Assembly: GCA_905192935.1 (NCBI GenBank)
Contig: CAJJMX010000064.1
Span: forward strand, 1-8,063
Origin: an uncultured Mailhella sp.
Lineage (GTDB): Bacteria > Desulfobacterota > Desulfovibrionia > Desulfovibrionales > Desulfovibrionaceae
DNA length: 8,063 bases
Reading direction: 5' to 3'
Shown here: piece by piece, positions 1 to 6,204 of the stretch
How the letters are laid out: each line of letters starts with the position of its first letter
How positions within the stretch are numbered: position 1 is the first letter of the stretch
Translations under genes and position numbers: made by a program
The notes under the pieces: generated by a model
Seen by the model: the letters and a program-made list of their open reading frames with translations, nothing else
Database searches by the model: none
Told to the model about the DNA's origin: nothing

Positions 1-293
1 AATGTTATAGATGTATTATAATAAGTATACTGATTATGATGGAATTATATCATATGTTGCGTCGATGCTGACGCCGGTAAGGCGCTTATGAAGACGCGTC
101 GTGGCCGGATGCCTGGCCCGGCTTTGAAAGGAACGTCTCTGCGTGTCGGAGGGCAAGCGCCCTTTCCGCAGCGAAGGTCGGGAAAAAGGAGGAGCCGGGC
201 AGAGGAGGCAGGCCATGCGGAAAGATCGCACGGCAAGAAGCTGCGCGACGGGGGGGGAAGAAGCCGCGGGGCCGTTTTCAAAAGAAGGGGGCG
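1..293. other. Non-coding stretch downstream of the LysR gene
   Basis: I see no supportable gene here. The first 60 bases are AT-rich and include a perfect TATAAT at 17-22, inside an 8-base palindrome, so it reads the same on both strands; any matching -35 for a rightward promoter would lie outside the window. From about 61 onward the sequence turns GC-rich. It holds a run of eight G at 250-257 and a small imperfect hairpin: CGGAGGGC at 147-154 pairs with GCCC at 159-162 and TCCG at 165-168, with a two-base bulge. That hairpin has no T-tract on either strand, so I do not call it a terminator, although it lies downstream of the minus-strand regulator gene and might serve as one. Short reading frames here have a low-complexity Arg/Pro/Ser composition typical of spurious GC-rich frames. 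Confidence 0.5.
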
Positions 294-1226
294 CTACATG
301 GGCCTGACGCTGTCCGCGAGCTCCCTGAAGAGCATGTCTATGCATGCCGCGCTCTGAGGCGGCAGATGTTTACGGCGCCTTGTGATGAGCGAATACTGAC
401 GCAGCACTTTTTCCCCGGACAGAGGATAGATGTCGAGCTCGTTGCGGTATTGCCGCACGGTGAAGTCTTCGAGAATGGTCACGCCCATGCCCGCCCGCAC
501 GTAGGAAAGAATGACCGCCGAGTTGTTGGCCGTGGCGGCCACGGCAGGTGAGGCTCCGCATTCGAGAAGCTCGTCCGTGACCACGCGGCTCAACGTGCTG
601 GCCGAGGAGAAGGAGACGAAGGGCACGCCGTCAAGTTCGCTGGAATCCTTGAGAAAGCCCTGTTCGTCCCGGGAGAATGTCGTGTCGCGGCGGCTGACGA
701 GCACCAGTCTCGAGAGAAAGAGCGGCCGGGCTTCTATGGTCGAGGGGAATTCCTTTCCGGCCAGGATGCCGAAGTCTATGGCGGAGCTGTTGACGAGATC
801 CAGCGTGAAGCTCGATTCGCCGCCGGACTGAAGGATGAAGCTTGTGAGCGGATGCTTCTGATGGAAGCGCGCAAGCGGGGCGGCTATGATGTTCGCCGCG
901 ACGCTGTGCGTCGTGGAAAGGGAGATCTCGCCCTTGAACTCCTCCCTGCCGCCGCTGCCCACCTCGCCGCGGATTTCCTTGACGAGGTCGAACATGGTGA
1001 TGGCCTTCTCCTTCAGAAGACGGCCTTCCGCCGTGAGTTCCAGGCTTTTGTTCCGCCTGTGGAAGAGCTGCACGCCGAGTTCCGTTTCCAGACACTGCAC
1101 GAGATAGCTGACGGCAGGCTGCCTGAGACCGAGACTTTCCGCCGCCTGCGACATGTTGCCGTATTCCGCCACGGCATAGAAGCCGCGGAGCCACTGCAGA
1201 AAATTTCCGCTGAAAGGTTCTATCAT
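294..1226 (-). CDS. LysR-type transcriptional regulator
   Basis: This 310-residue protein has the usual LysR length and layout. An N-terminal winged helix-turn-helix covers roughly residues 8-68; the recognition region is around N24-G51 (N-M-S-Q-A-A-E-S-L-G, then Q-P-A-V-S-Y and L-E-T-E-L-G), followed by L-F-H-R-R. A linker helix comes next, then an effector-binding domain from about residue 95 to the end. It is a cytoplasmic DNA-binding regulator. It is transcribed divergently from the seven-gene operon starting at 1453, the classic arrangement for a LysR protein that controls its neighbours in response to a pathway metabolite and represses itself. The start at 1226 is supported by a GGAG (complement of 1232-1235) five bases upstream. 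The effector is unknown; by context it is likely the substrate or an intermediate of the adjacent enzymes. The family call is firm, the regulatory target is inferred. Confidence 0.95.
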   Translation of the reverse strand: MIEPFSGNFLQWLRGFYAVAEYGNMSQAAESLGLRQPAVSYLVQCLETELGVQLFHRRNKSLELTAEGRLLKEKAITMFDLVKEIRGEVGSGGREEFKGEISLSTTHSVAANIIAAPLARFHQKHPLTSFILQSGGESSFTLDLVNSSAIDFGILAGKEFPSTIEARPLFLSRLVLVSRRDTTFSRDEQGFLKDSSELDGVPFVSFSSASTLSRVVTDELLECGASPAVAATANNSAVILSYVRAGMGVTILEDFTVRQYRNELDIYPLSGEKVLRQYSLITRRRKHLPPQSAACIDMLFRELADSVRPM

Positions 1227-1301
1227 GCGTTCTCCGGACGGAGCTTCACGCCGACGGATCGTTAAAAAGAGAGCATTTCAACGTGTTGGCATGGTATTGA
1301 A

Positions 1302-1318
1302 ATTGTCTATATAGCAAT
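1302..1318. promoter_or_regulatory. Candidate LysR recognition site (ATTG-N9-CAAT)
   Basis: ATTG at 1302-1305 and CAAT at 1315-1318 form an inverted repeat that contains T-N11-A (T1304, A1316), the loose consensus of LysR-family boxes. Its core, CTATATAG at 1307-1314, is also palindromic. It overlaps the predicted -10 of the regulator gene (autorepression) and is centred about 67 bases before the likely start of the rightward operon transcript, near the -65 position typical of LysR recognition sites. The pattern is seen directly; the role is inferred. Confidence 0.5.
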
Positions 1319-1334
1319 CAGTAAATTTTATCAA
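1306..1334 (-). promoter_or_regulatory. Predicted sigma70 promoter of the LysR gene
   Basis: On the minus strand, TTGATA (complement of 1329-1334) is a five-of-six match to the -35 consensus. TATAGA (complement of 1306-1311) is a four-of-six match to the -10, with the ideal 17-base spacer. It would give a leader of roughly 70 bases before the start at 1226. The -10 is covered by the ATTG-N9-CAAT repeat, which suits autorepression. Confidence 0.5.
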
Positions 1335-1340
1335 TAATTG
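1332..1340. promoter_or_regulatory. Second inverted repeat CAATAATTG, possible LysR activation site
   Basis: CAAT at 1332-1335 and ATTG at 1337-1340 form a perfect short inverted repeat around one base. The half-sites match those of the 1302-1318 repeat in opposite orientation. It lies about 41 bases before the inferred rightward start and touches the -35 of the regulator promoter, so it sits where a LysR activation site is expected. It is short and AT-rich, so chance is a real alternative. Confidence 0.3.
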
Positions 1341-1342
1341 TT

Positions 1343-1370
1343 TTGACAAAAAAAATTTTAGAATGATAGA
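1343..1370 (+). promoter_or_regulatory. Predicted sigma70 promoter of the operon
   Basis: A perfect TTGACA at 1343-1348 is followed 16 bases later by GATAGA at 1365-1370, only a three-of-six match to the -10 consensus. A good -35 with a weak -10 fits an activator-dependent promoter. The predicted start near 1376-1377 gives a leader of about 75 bases to the first gene. The -35 is only eight bases from the opposing -35 of the regulator gene, so the two promoters compete for or share one control region. Confidence 0.45.
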
Positions 1371-1452
1371 AGAGGCTCGACTGTCCCTGAAAAGGCGGCC
1401 GGACCTTCCTTTCGGCGTCTCACGGCAGAACCTTTAACTATGAGGCTCCCCC

Positions 1453-2253
1453 ATGACCACGCTCATCGCAAGTTCCAGACTGTACAACGCCACGGCCCGC
1501 CATGCGGAGGCCTGGCGCATGCTTTTCGAGGAAGTCGGCCGTCTTGCGGGCATACGACTGGAGGTCCTTGACTGGGCTCCTCCCGCCTCTCTCGGCGAGC
1601 TCTGGAAAAGACCGGACATGGGACTGGTGTTTCTCTGCGGGCGGCCGTATGTGCAGGCCGGGGCCCGTCACCGCATCGTGGGCGCGCCGCTCGGCCCCGA
1701 GGCCGGAGAAAAGGCCGTGTACCGGACGCTGCTTCTGGCGCGCGCCTCAAGCGGCTGGACGCGCGTCGAGGAGAGCTTCGGCGGCAGGCTCGGCCGCATG
1801 CCCGCACATTCCCAGTCGGGATACAACGCCCTGCGCTACCTGCTTGCGCCTTATGCCGCGGGCCGGAAGCTCTACGCCGATGTCGTGGAGCTCGAGACCC
1901 CGGCCGACTGTCTGAGAGCGCTGCTCGAAGAGCGCGCGGACGTTGTTCCCATAGACAGCTATTTTTACAGTCTGCTTGTTTCCACCCAACGGGAATGGCA
2001 GGAAAAGCTCACCATCATCGGCCGTTCTCCCCTGACGGCCATGCCTTTTCTCGCAGCGTCCCCCGAGGCGGAGGAGAGCGCCGTCTCTGCGCTTCGGGGC
2101 GCCCTTGCGGAGTGGAGCCGTACCTCCTTAGGCCTGGAACTCCGCCGGGAACTCGGCATGAAGGGCTTTGTCCTGCCTTCCCCTTCCGACTATGCGGTTC
2201 TTGCGGAGCAGGAGGCCTGGGCCCTGCGTCTCGGCTATCCCTGCCCTGCCTGA
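1453..2253 (+). CDS. PhnD-like phosphate/phosphonate-type binding protein, no signal peptide
   Basis: The 266-residue protein resembles the PhnD/SsuA/transferrin-like solute-binding fold, Pfam group phosphonate-bd. Signs are an early G-L-V-F-L-C-G-R-P-Y segment (residues 57-66), a hinge-side H-S-Q-S-G-Y-N-A-L-R segment (119-128), and A-D-V-V-P-I-D-S-Y (162-170), where such proteins carry ligand-binding residues. Normal family members are exported to the periplasm or outer membrane face and serve an ABC transporter. This one starts M-T-T-L-I-A-S-S-R with no basic-hydrophobic leader and no lipobox, and an in-frame stop at 1441-1443 rules out an upstream extension. It also has no ABC permease or ATPase gene next to it. 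A cytoplasmic ligand-binding or enzymatic role is therefore more likely than transport. GAGG at 1442-1445 supports the start. It is the first gene of the operon, 28 bases before the next. Confidence 0.75.
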   Translation: MTTLIASSRLYNATARHAEAWRMLFEEVGRLAGIRLEVLDWAPPASLGELWKRPDMGLVFLCGRPYVQAGARHRIVGAPLGPEAGEKAVYRTLLLARASSGWTRVEESFGGRLGRMPAHSQSGYNALRYLLAPYAAGRKLYADVVELETPADCLRALLEERADVVPIDSYFYSLLVSTQREWQEKLTIIGRSPLTAMPFLAASPEAEESAVSALRGALAEWSRTSLGLELRRELGMKGFVLPSPSDYAVLAEQEAWALRLGYPCPA

Positions 2254-2281
2254 TTTCACCTGAAACTTCTGGAGTCCCACC

Positions 2282-3286
2282 ATGCAGGAAAGCTATCTTA
2301 CCTATCTCAACGGGCCCGATGTCGACGCTCTGAACATGACCGATGCCGAAATCCTTGCGGCCGTGGAGGAAAGTCTCCGCGCTCAGGGCCTCGGGCAGAC
2401 GCGCATCGAGCCTCGGGTGCATCTTGTGCCCGAGGATTCCGCCAAGGGTCACTTCAACGTTCTGCGCGGCTACATTCAGCCTCTGCACGTGGCGGGCGTG
2501 AAGATCGTGGGCGATTATGTGGACAACTACAAGCAGCATCTTCCGTCGGAAATGGCGATCATGAATCTGTTCGATCCCGAGACGGGCATGGTCAGGGCCG
2601 TGCTTGACGCCACGTCCATCACGGACATGCGCACCGGCGCCGTGACCGCCCTCGGCGCGAAATACATGGCCAGAAAGAATTCCCGTGTGCTCGGCCACAT
2701 AGGGGCCCGGGGCACGTCCTACTGGAACGTGCGTCTTCTCGATTCGCTTTTCGACTTTGAGGAAATACGCGTCCATTCCCGCCGTCCGGAAAGCCGCGAG
2801 GCCTTTGCCAGAAGACTTTCCGAAGATCTCGGCAAGACCGTGCGCGTGGTGGAGGACTGGCAGTCCTGCGTGGAGGATGCGGACATCGTGGTGGAGGCGA
2901 CGAGACTGCCCGCCCCCTGTCCCATGCTGAAGACCGAATGGATCAAGAAGGGCGCCTTCGTGGTTCCCTACGGCACCATGAGCGCGGTGGAGCTTTCGCT
3001 CACCGACATCATGGACAAGGTCGTGGTGGACGACTGGGGACAGTGCCGCAAGGGACTTCCCTACGGCGCGCTGCGTCCTCACGTGGAAGCCGACAAGCTC
3101 ACCGAAGAGAATCTGCACGCCGAGCTCGGACAGATCGTGGCGGGACTTCGTCCCGGCCGTGAAAGCGACGAGGAGACCATTCTTTTCTGGCACAGAGGCC
3201 TGAGCACCAACGATATCGCCCTCGGCTGCGCCATGCTGGAGAAGGCCGGAAGGCTCGGCATAGGCCAGAGACTGCGTTACCGCTGA
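2282..3286 (+). CDS. Ornithine cyclodeaminase/mu-crystallin family protein
   Basis: At 334 residues this has the family's usual length. The family uses NAD(P) in the cytoplasm for ornithine cyclodeamination, alanine dehydrogenation, ketimine reduction or opine-like chemistry. Visible family residues are R45 in E-P-R-V-H, K74 in G-V-K-I-V and R117 in T-D-M-R-T-G-A, which correspond to the substrate-carboxylate and catalytic residues. A Rossmann domain spans about 134-260. Two departures stand out. The glycine loop reads G141-A-R143-G-T instead of G-x-G-x-Q/A, and the later G-A-D motif that gives the catalytic Asp of ornithine cyclodeaminase reads G231-T-M. True ornithine cyclodeaminase activity is therefore doubtful; a reductase or dehydrogenase acting on an imine or amino acid is my preferred inference. 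The GGAG at 2271-2274 sets the start. It lies 28 bases after the PhnD-like gene. Confidence 0.85.
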   Translation: MQESYLTYLNGPDVDALNMTDAEILAAVEESLRAQGLGQTRIEPRVHLVPEDSAKGHFNVLRGYIQPLHVAGVKIVGDYVDNYKQHLPSEMAIMNLFDPETGMVRAVLDATSITDMRTGAVTALGAKYMARKNSRVLGHIGARGTSYWNVRLLDSLFDFEEIRVHSRRPESREAFARRLSEDLGKTVRVVEDWQSCVEDADIVVEATRLPAPCPMLKTEWIKKGAFVVPYGTMSAVELSLTDIMDKVVVDDWGQCRKGLPYGALRPHVEADKLTEENLHAELGQIVAGLRPGRESDEETILFWHRGLSTNDIALGCAMLEKAGRLGIGQRLRYR

Positions 3287-3292
3287 CGGCGT

Positions 3293-3322
3293 GGGCACGG
3301 GAGGCATCCGCCTTCCGTGCCC
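3293..3322 (+). terminator. Strong 13-bp hairpin without a T-tract, possible attenuator
   Basis: GGGCACGGGAGGC (3293-3305) pairs with GCCTTCCGTGCCC (3310-3322) over 13 base pairs with one G-T wobble and a four-base loop ATCC. It starts six bases after the cyclodeaminase-like stop codon, in the widest gap of the operon (70 bases). No run of T follows directly, only an AT-rich stretch from about 3328, so it is not a textbook intrinsic terminator. It could be a partial terminator, an RNA-stability element or a processing site that lowers expression of the genes from 3357 on. Confidence 0.55.
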
Positions 3323-3356
3323 GGAGTGATTCATCATAATTTACGGCGGTATCTTC

Positions 3357-4628
3357 ATGCGCTCCCGTTCCTTCTCTTATGCCTGCCTGCTTTTCGCCGC
3401 GCTGTGCGGCGCGTACTTTCTCGTGTTCTTCCAGCGGCTCAGTCTCGGGGTCATCATGCCCGAGCTTTCCCAGGATCTTGATCTTGCGCCTGCCATGACG
3501 GGCTGGCTCGGTTCGGCCTTTCTGTATGCCTACGCGGCCACGCAGATTCCCGCGGGGCTCATGGTGGACAGCTGGGGACCCAGAAGGGCCATGCTGATTC
3601 TTTTCGGCCTCGGCGGCGCAGGCGGCATCCTTTTCGCCTCGGCTTCCGGGCTCGGACAGGCCGTGGCGGGCCGCGCTCTCGTCGGCATGGGCATGGCCGT
3701 GGTGACCACGGCTTCCTTCAAGATCATGAGCCGCTGGTTCCCCGAAGGCGTGTATGCGAGACTCGTGTCCATCTTCATGGCCGTGGGAGGTCTCGGCACG
3801 TTCTTTGCCGCCGCTCCTCTGGCCTCTCTCAGCGCCTCCTTCGGATGGCGGCCGGTGTTCTGGGCCATTGCCGTGTTTTCCCTGCTCTGGGCCGCCGTGC
3901 TCTTTTTCCTGGTCAAGGATGCGCCTTCCGAGAGTCAGAGACGTGAGCTCGGCATGCCGGACCCTGCTCTGAGCAGGGGGGAAGAGGCCGCGCCTCGGAA
4001 GAAGCTGCGCGCAATGGAGTCCTTCCGCATCCTGTTTTCCTCGAGGCAGTACCGGCTCATCGTGCTGTGGTACCTGACCGGAGCCTCTCTGTTCTTTTCC
4101 TTTGCCGGACTGTGGGCCGGAGACTATTACCGCAGAGTGCACCATCTCTCTTCCGAGTCCGCGGGAGCGCTTCTTTCTCTCGGCGCTCTCAGCCTTGTGG
4201 TCGGGACTCCGGCGGGAGCGTGGATTTCCGAAAAACTTCACTCCCGGAAGATCGTGCTTGTGGCGGGCTCCCTTGCCGCACTGGCAAGTTCCCTGAGTCT
4301 GTGCTTCTGCACGGCTCCGCTGCCCGTCTGGGCGCTGTGGATGCAGTTCGGCGGCATATGCCTTGCCGGGAACGCCACGGCTTCGGTGCTCTTCACCGCC
4401 GTGAGGGAAGCGCTGCCGGGATCGGTGCTCGGTCTGTCCACATCCATGCTCAGTTTTTCCATCTTTGCCTGCACGGCCTGTCTTCAGGCCGCCGTGGGCA
4501 CGGTGCTGGAGCGTCTTCAGCCGCTCGGCATCGAGGCCGCCTATTCCCGGGCCTTCCTTATTTATCTTGTCTTTTCCTTCATCAGCCTTGCCGCGGCGCT
4601 CATGCTGCGCGGGCGCAGCCGGGCCTGA
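3357..4628 (+). CDS. Major facilitator superfamily (MFS) transporter
   Basis: This 423-residue polytopic inner-membrane protein has the size and hydrophobic pattern of a 12-helix MFS carrier. The first helix starts near residue 8. The MFS motif A between helices 2 and 3 is clear (G67-L-M-V-D71-S-W-G74-P-R76-R77). A hydrophilic central loop lies around residues 185-225, between the two six-helix halves. The overall look is of the organic-anion:proton symporter branch (hexuronate/ACS-like carriers), but I cannot name a substrate. It may import the pathway substrate or export a product; having it beside a second carrier (the SSS symporter) suggests the two handle different compounds. The start has only a weak GGCGG (3345-3349) upstream. 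It is followed after 15 bases by the lyase-like gene. Confidence 0.9.
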   Translation: MRSRSFSYACLLFAALCGAYFLVFFQRLSLGVIMPELSQDLDLAPAMTGWLGSAFLYAYAATQIPAGLMVDSWGPRRAMLILFGLGGAGGILFASASGLGQAVAGRALVGMGMAVVTTASFKIMSRWFPEGVYARLVSIFMAVGGLGTFFAAAPLASLSASFGWRPVFWAIAVFSLLWAAVLFFLVKDAPSESQRRELGMPDPALSRGEEAAPRKKLRAMESFRILFSSRQYRLIVLWYLTGASLFFSFAGLWAGDYYRRVHHLSSESAGALLSLGALSLVVGTPAGAWISEKLHSRKIVLVAGSLAALASSLSLCFCTAPLPVWALWMQFGGICLAGNATASVLFTAVREALPGSVLGLSTSMLSFSIFACTACLQAAVGTVLERLQPLGIEAAYSRAFLIYLVFSFISLAAALMLRGRSRA

Positions 4629-4636
4629 GGCCCCGG
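4619..4636 (+). promoter_or_regulatory. Hairpin with the MFS stop codon in its loop
   Basis: GGGCC (4621-4625) and GGCCC (4629-4633) can pair with the TGA stop codon of the MFS gene as the three-base loop. CC (4619-4620) can further pair with GG (4635-4636) around one bulged C. Those GG bases begin the GGAG ribosome binding site (4635-4638) of the lyase-like gene. A ribosome finishing the MFS gene would open the structure and expose the site, so translational coupling is plausible. The pairing is seen; the function is inferred. Confidence 0.35.
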
Positions 4637-4643
4637 AGCGAAC

Positions 4644-6173
4644 ATGAAGTCAGTCATACTTCTGAACGGATCTTCCCTGACCATCGAAGAAATCGTCCGT
4701 GTGGCGCGCGGGGGCGCATCCGTGGATATCGCCCCTGAAGCGCAGGAGCGCATCCGCCGCACCCGGGCCATGGTGCTCGCCATGGCGGAGGACAGAACCA
4801 TGCCGCGCATCTACGGCTTCAACACCGGCGTGGGCATGAACAAGGACTGGGATATCAGCAGCGAAGGTCTTGCCGCCTTCAATGCCATGCTCATCCGTTC
4901 CCACAGCGCCGCCGCAGGACCGGAACTCGACGAGGCGGAAGTAAGGGCGACGCTGCTTGTGCGCCTCAACTGTCTTCTTGCCGACGGCACGGGCGTTTCC
5001 TGGGAACTTGTGGAGCGGTACCGCGATTTTCTCAATCTGCGTCTTCATCCCGTCATTCCCGGACGCGGCTCCATAGGGGAGGCGGATCTGGTTTCCCTGG
5101 CGCATGTGGGACTTGCCGTCATGGGCGAGGGCGACGTGACGCTGAACGGCGAGCGCATGGAGGCGCGCCGTGCCCTGTCCGAAACCGGTCTTGAACCGCT
5201 TGCGCTCGGATGCAAGGAAGGTCTGGCCGTCGTGAGCAGCAACGCCATGTCCGCAGGGATGGCGGCGCTCGTTCTCGACGAGTGTGAAAGCCTCATGGAT
5301 GCGGCGGATCTTCTGTACGCGCTGGCCCTGGAAGGCTACGGCGGCAACGTGTCTCCCCTGGATCCGGCCTGCTTCAGCCGTCGTCCGGTGCCCGGTCCCG
5401 CAACGACGGCCGCCCGCGTGCGCCGCTATCTTGAGGGGAGCTTCCTCTGGAAGGGAGGCGTGGCCGCCACCATGCAGGACCCGCTCTGCTTCCGTTCCGC
5501 CTGCCATGTGCACGGCGCCGTGCGGGACGCTCTTGCCTATCTTCGGCCTCAGCTTCTTCTGCACGTCAACTCCACGGACGACAATCCCTGCGTGATCGCC
5601 GACGAGCGGCGCTTTGCGCACAATTCCAATTTTGAGGTCACTTCCTGGGTGCTGGGCTTTGAAATGCTGGGCCTGGCCCTGAGTCATCTGGCCCGGAACA
5701 TCTGCTATCAGGTCATAAAGCTGGATTCCCCGGCCTTCAGCCGTCTGCCCCGTTTCCTGAGCCCCGACGGCACGAGCGTCATGGCCTACACCACCAATCA
5801 GAAGACCTTCTCCTCGCTGGAAGCGGAGATCAGGCATCTGTCCAATCCCGTCAGCGCCGACTACATGGCTCTTTCAGGCGAGGTCGAGGACCATGCTTCC
5901 AACGCGCCGCTGGTCGTTCGCAAGACGGCGAAAATCATCGACAACCTTCGTTACATGCTGGGCATGGAGGCCTATCACGCGGCGCAGGCCGTGGATCTGC
6001 GCCGCTCTGCTCCCCTCGGTACGGCCACGGCCAAGGCCTATGAAGCCGTACGTTCCGTCATTCCCTTCCTCGATCAGGACCGCGTCATCAGCGCGGACAT
6101 CAGAACCGGTTATGACCTGATGGCTTCGGGACGCTTCGCGGACATTGCCCGCGCTCACGCCCCTGTCGTCTGA
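4644..6173 (+). CDS. Histidine/phenylalanine ammonia-lyase family protein lacking the MIO triad
   Basis: This 509-residue protein matches the length of bacterial histidine ammonia-lyases (HutH) and keeps their scaffold. The Tyr loop is Y57-G-F-N-T-G-V-G, the core is R141-G-S-I-G, then D148-L-V-S-L-A-H154. Further on are K191-E-G-L-A, Q278-D-P-L-C-F-R284, D313-N-P, N329-F and E415-D-H-A-S. Family members are cytoplasmic tetramers that eliminate or shift the alpha-amino group using MIO, a prosthetic group made by cyclisation of internal Ala-Ser-Gly. Here the triad is replaced by E146-A147, one residue shorter, in an otherwise uninterrupted frame, so MIO cannot form in the known way. The conserved N-G after K-E-G-L-A-x-x is S-S, and the usual Tyr of Q-D-x-Y is Leu. 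Tyr57 and E415 remain. Ordinary HutH, PAL or TAL activity is unlikely; it may have different chemistry or a binding role. GGAG at 4635-4638 supports the start. Confidence 0.9.
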   Translation: MKSVILLNGSSLTIEEIVRVARGGASVDIAPEAQERIRRTRAMVLAMAEDRTMPRIYGFNTGVGMNKDWDISSEGLAAFNAMLIRSHSAAAGPELDEAEVRATLLVRLNCLLADGTGVSWELVERYRDFLNLRLHPVIPGRGSIGEADLVSLAHVGLAVMGEGDVTLNGERMEARRALSETGLEPLALGCKEGLAVVSSNAMSAGMAALVLDECESLMDAADLLYALALEGYGGNVSPLDPACFSRRPVPGPATTAARVRRYLEGSFLWKGGVAATMQDPLCFRSACHVHGAVRDALAYLRPQLLLHVNSTDDNPCVIADERRFAHNSNFEVTSWVLGFEMLGLALSHLARNICYQVIKLDSPAFSRLPRFLSPDGTSVMAYTTNQKTFSSLEAEIRHLSNPVSADYMALSGEVEDHASNAPLVVRKTAKIIDNLRYMLGMEAYHAAQAVDLRRSAPLGTATAKAYEAVRSVIPFLDQDRVISADIRTGYDLMASGRFADIARAHAPVV

Positions 6174-6204
6174 GAACGTCAATTTCAACACAGGAGAGAG
6201 CCTT

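Noticed and set aside
147..168. Intrinsic terminator for the LysR gene
   Set aside because: The stem has a bulge, there is no T-tract on the minus strand, and it lies more than 120 bases past the stop codon.
34..345. Minus-strand short frames in the left non-coding stretch, one overlapping the end of the LysR gene
   Set aside because: Arg/Pro/Ser-rich with no recognisable pattern, and overlapping the LysR coding end. No convincing ribosome binding site.
2015..3337. Long minus-strand frame (440 codons) opposite the cyclodeaminase-like gene
   Set aside because: It has a His/Gly/Arg-rich composition with no family pattern, and it lies opposite a clear conserved gene. It is a GC-rich shadow frame.
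3099..4241. Minus-strand frame (380 codons) opposite the MFS gene
   Set aside because: It is low complexity, rich in Glu, Arg, Gly and His, with no domain. It mirrors the codon bias of the true MFS gene.
5076..5087. Possibility that the missing triad is a frameshift or sequencing artefact
   Set aside because: The frame is intact on both sides with family motifs immediately before and after, and the loss is a whole codon plus substitutions. A single-base error would not give this.
4650..5837. Minus-strand frame (395 codons) opposite the lyase-like gene
   Set aside because: Same composition signature as the other shadow frames, and the plus-strand protein has unmistakable family motifs.
4644..6173. 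Calling the lyase-like gene hutH or a tyrosine/phenylalanine ammonia-lyase
   Set aside because: The MIO triad is missing and no histidine or aromatic degradation genes are nearby, so the specific name would be misleading.
6145..6204. Upstream ATG for the sodium:solute symporter
   Set aside because: It lies inside the lyase-like gene, adds 20 residues without family similarity, and the ATG at 6205 has a strong AGGAGAG at ideal spacing.
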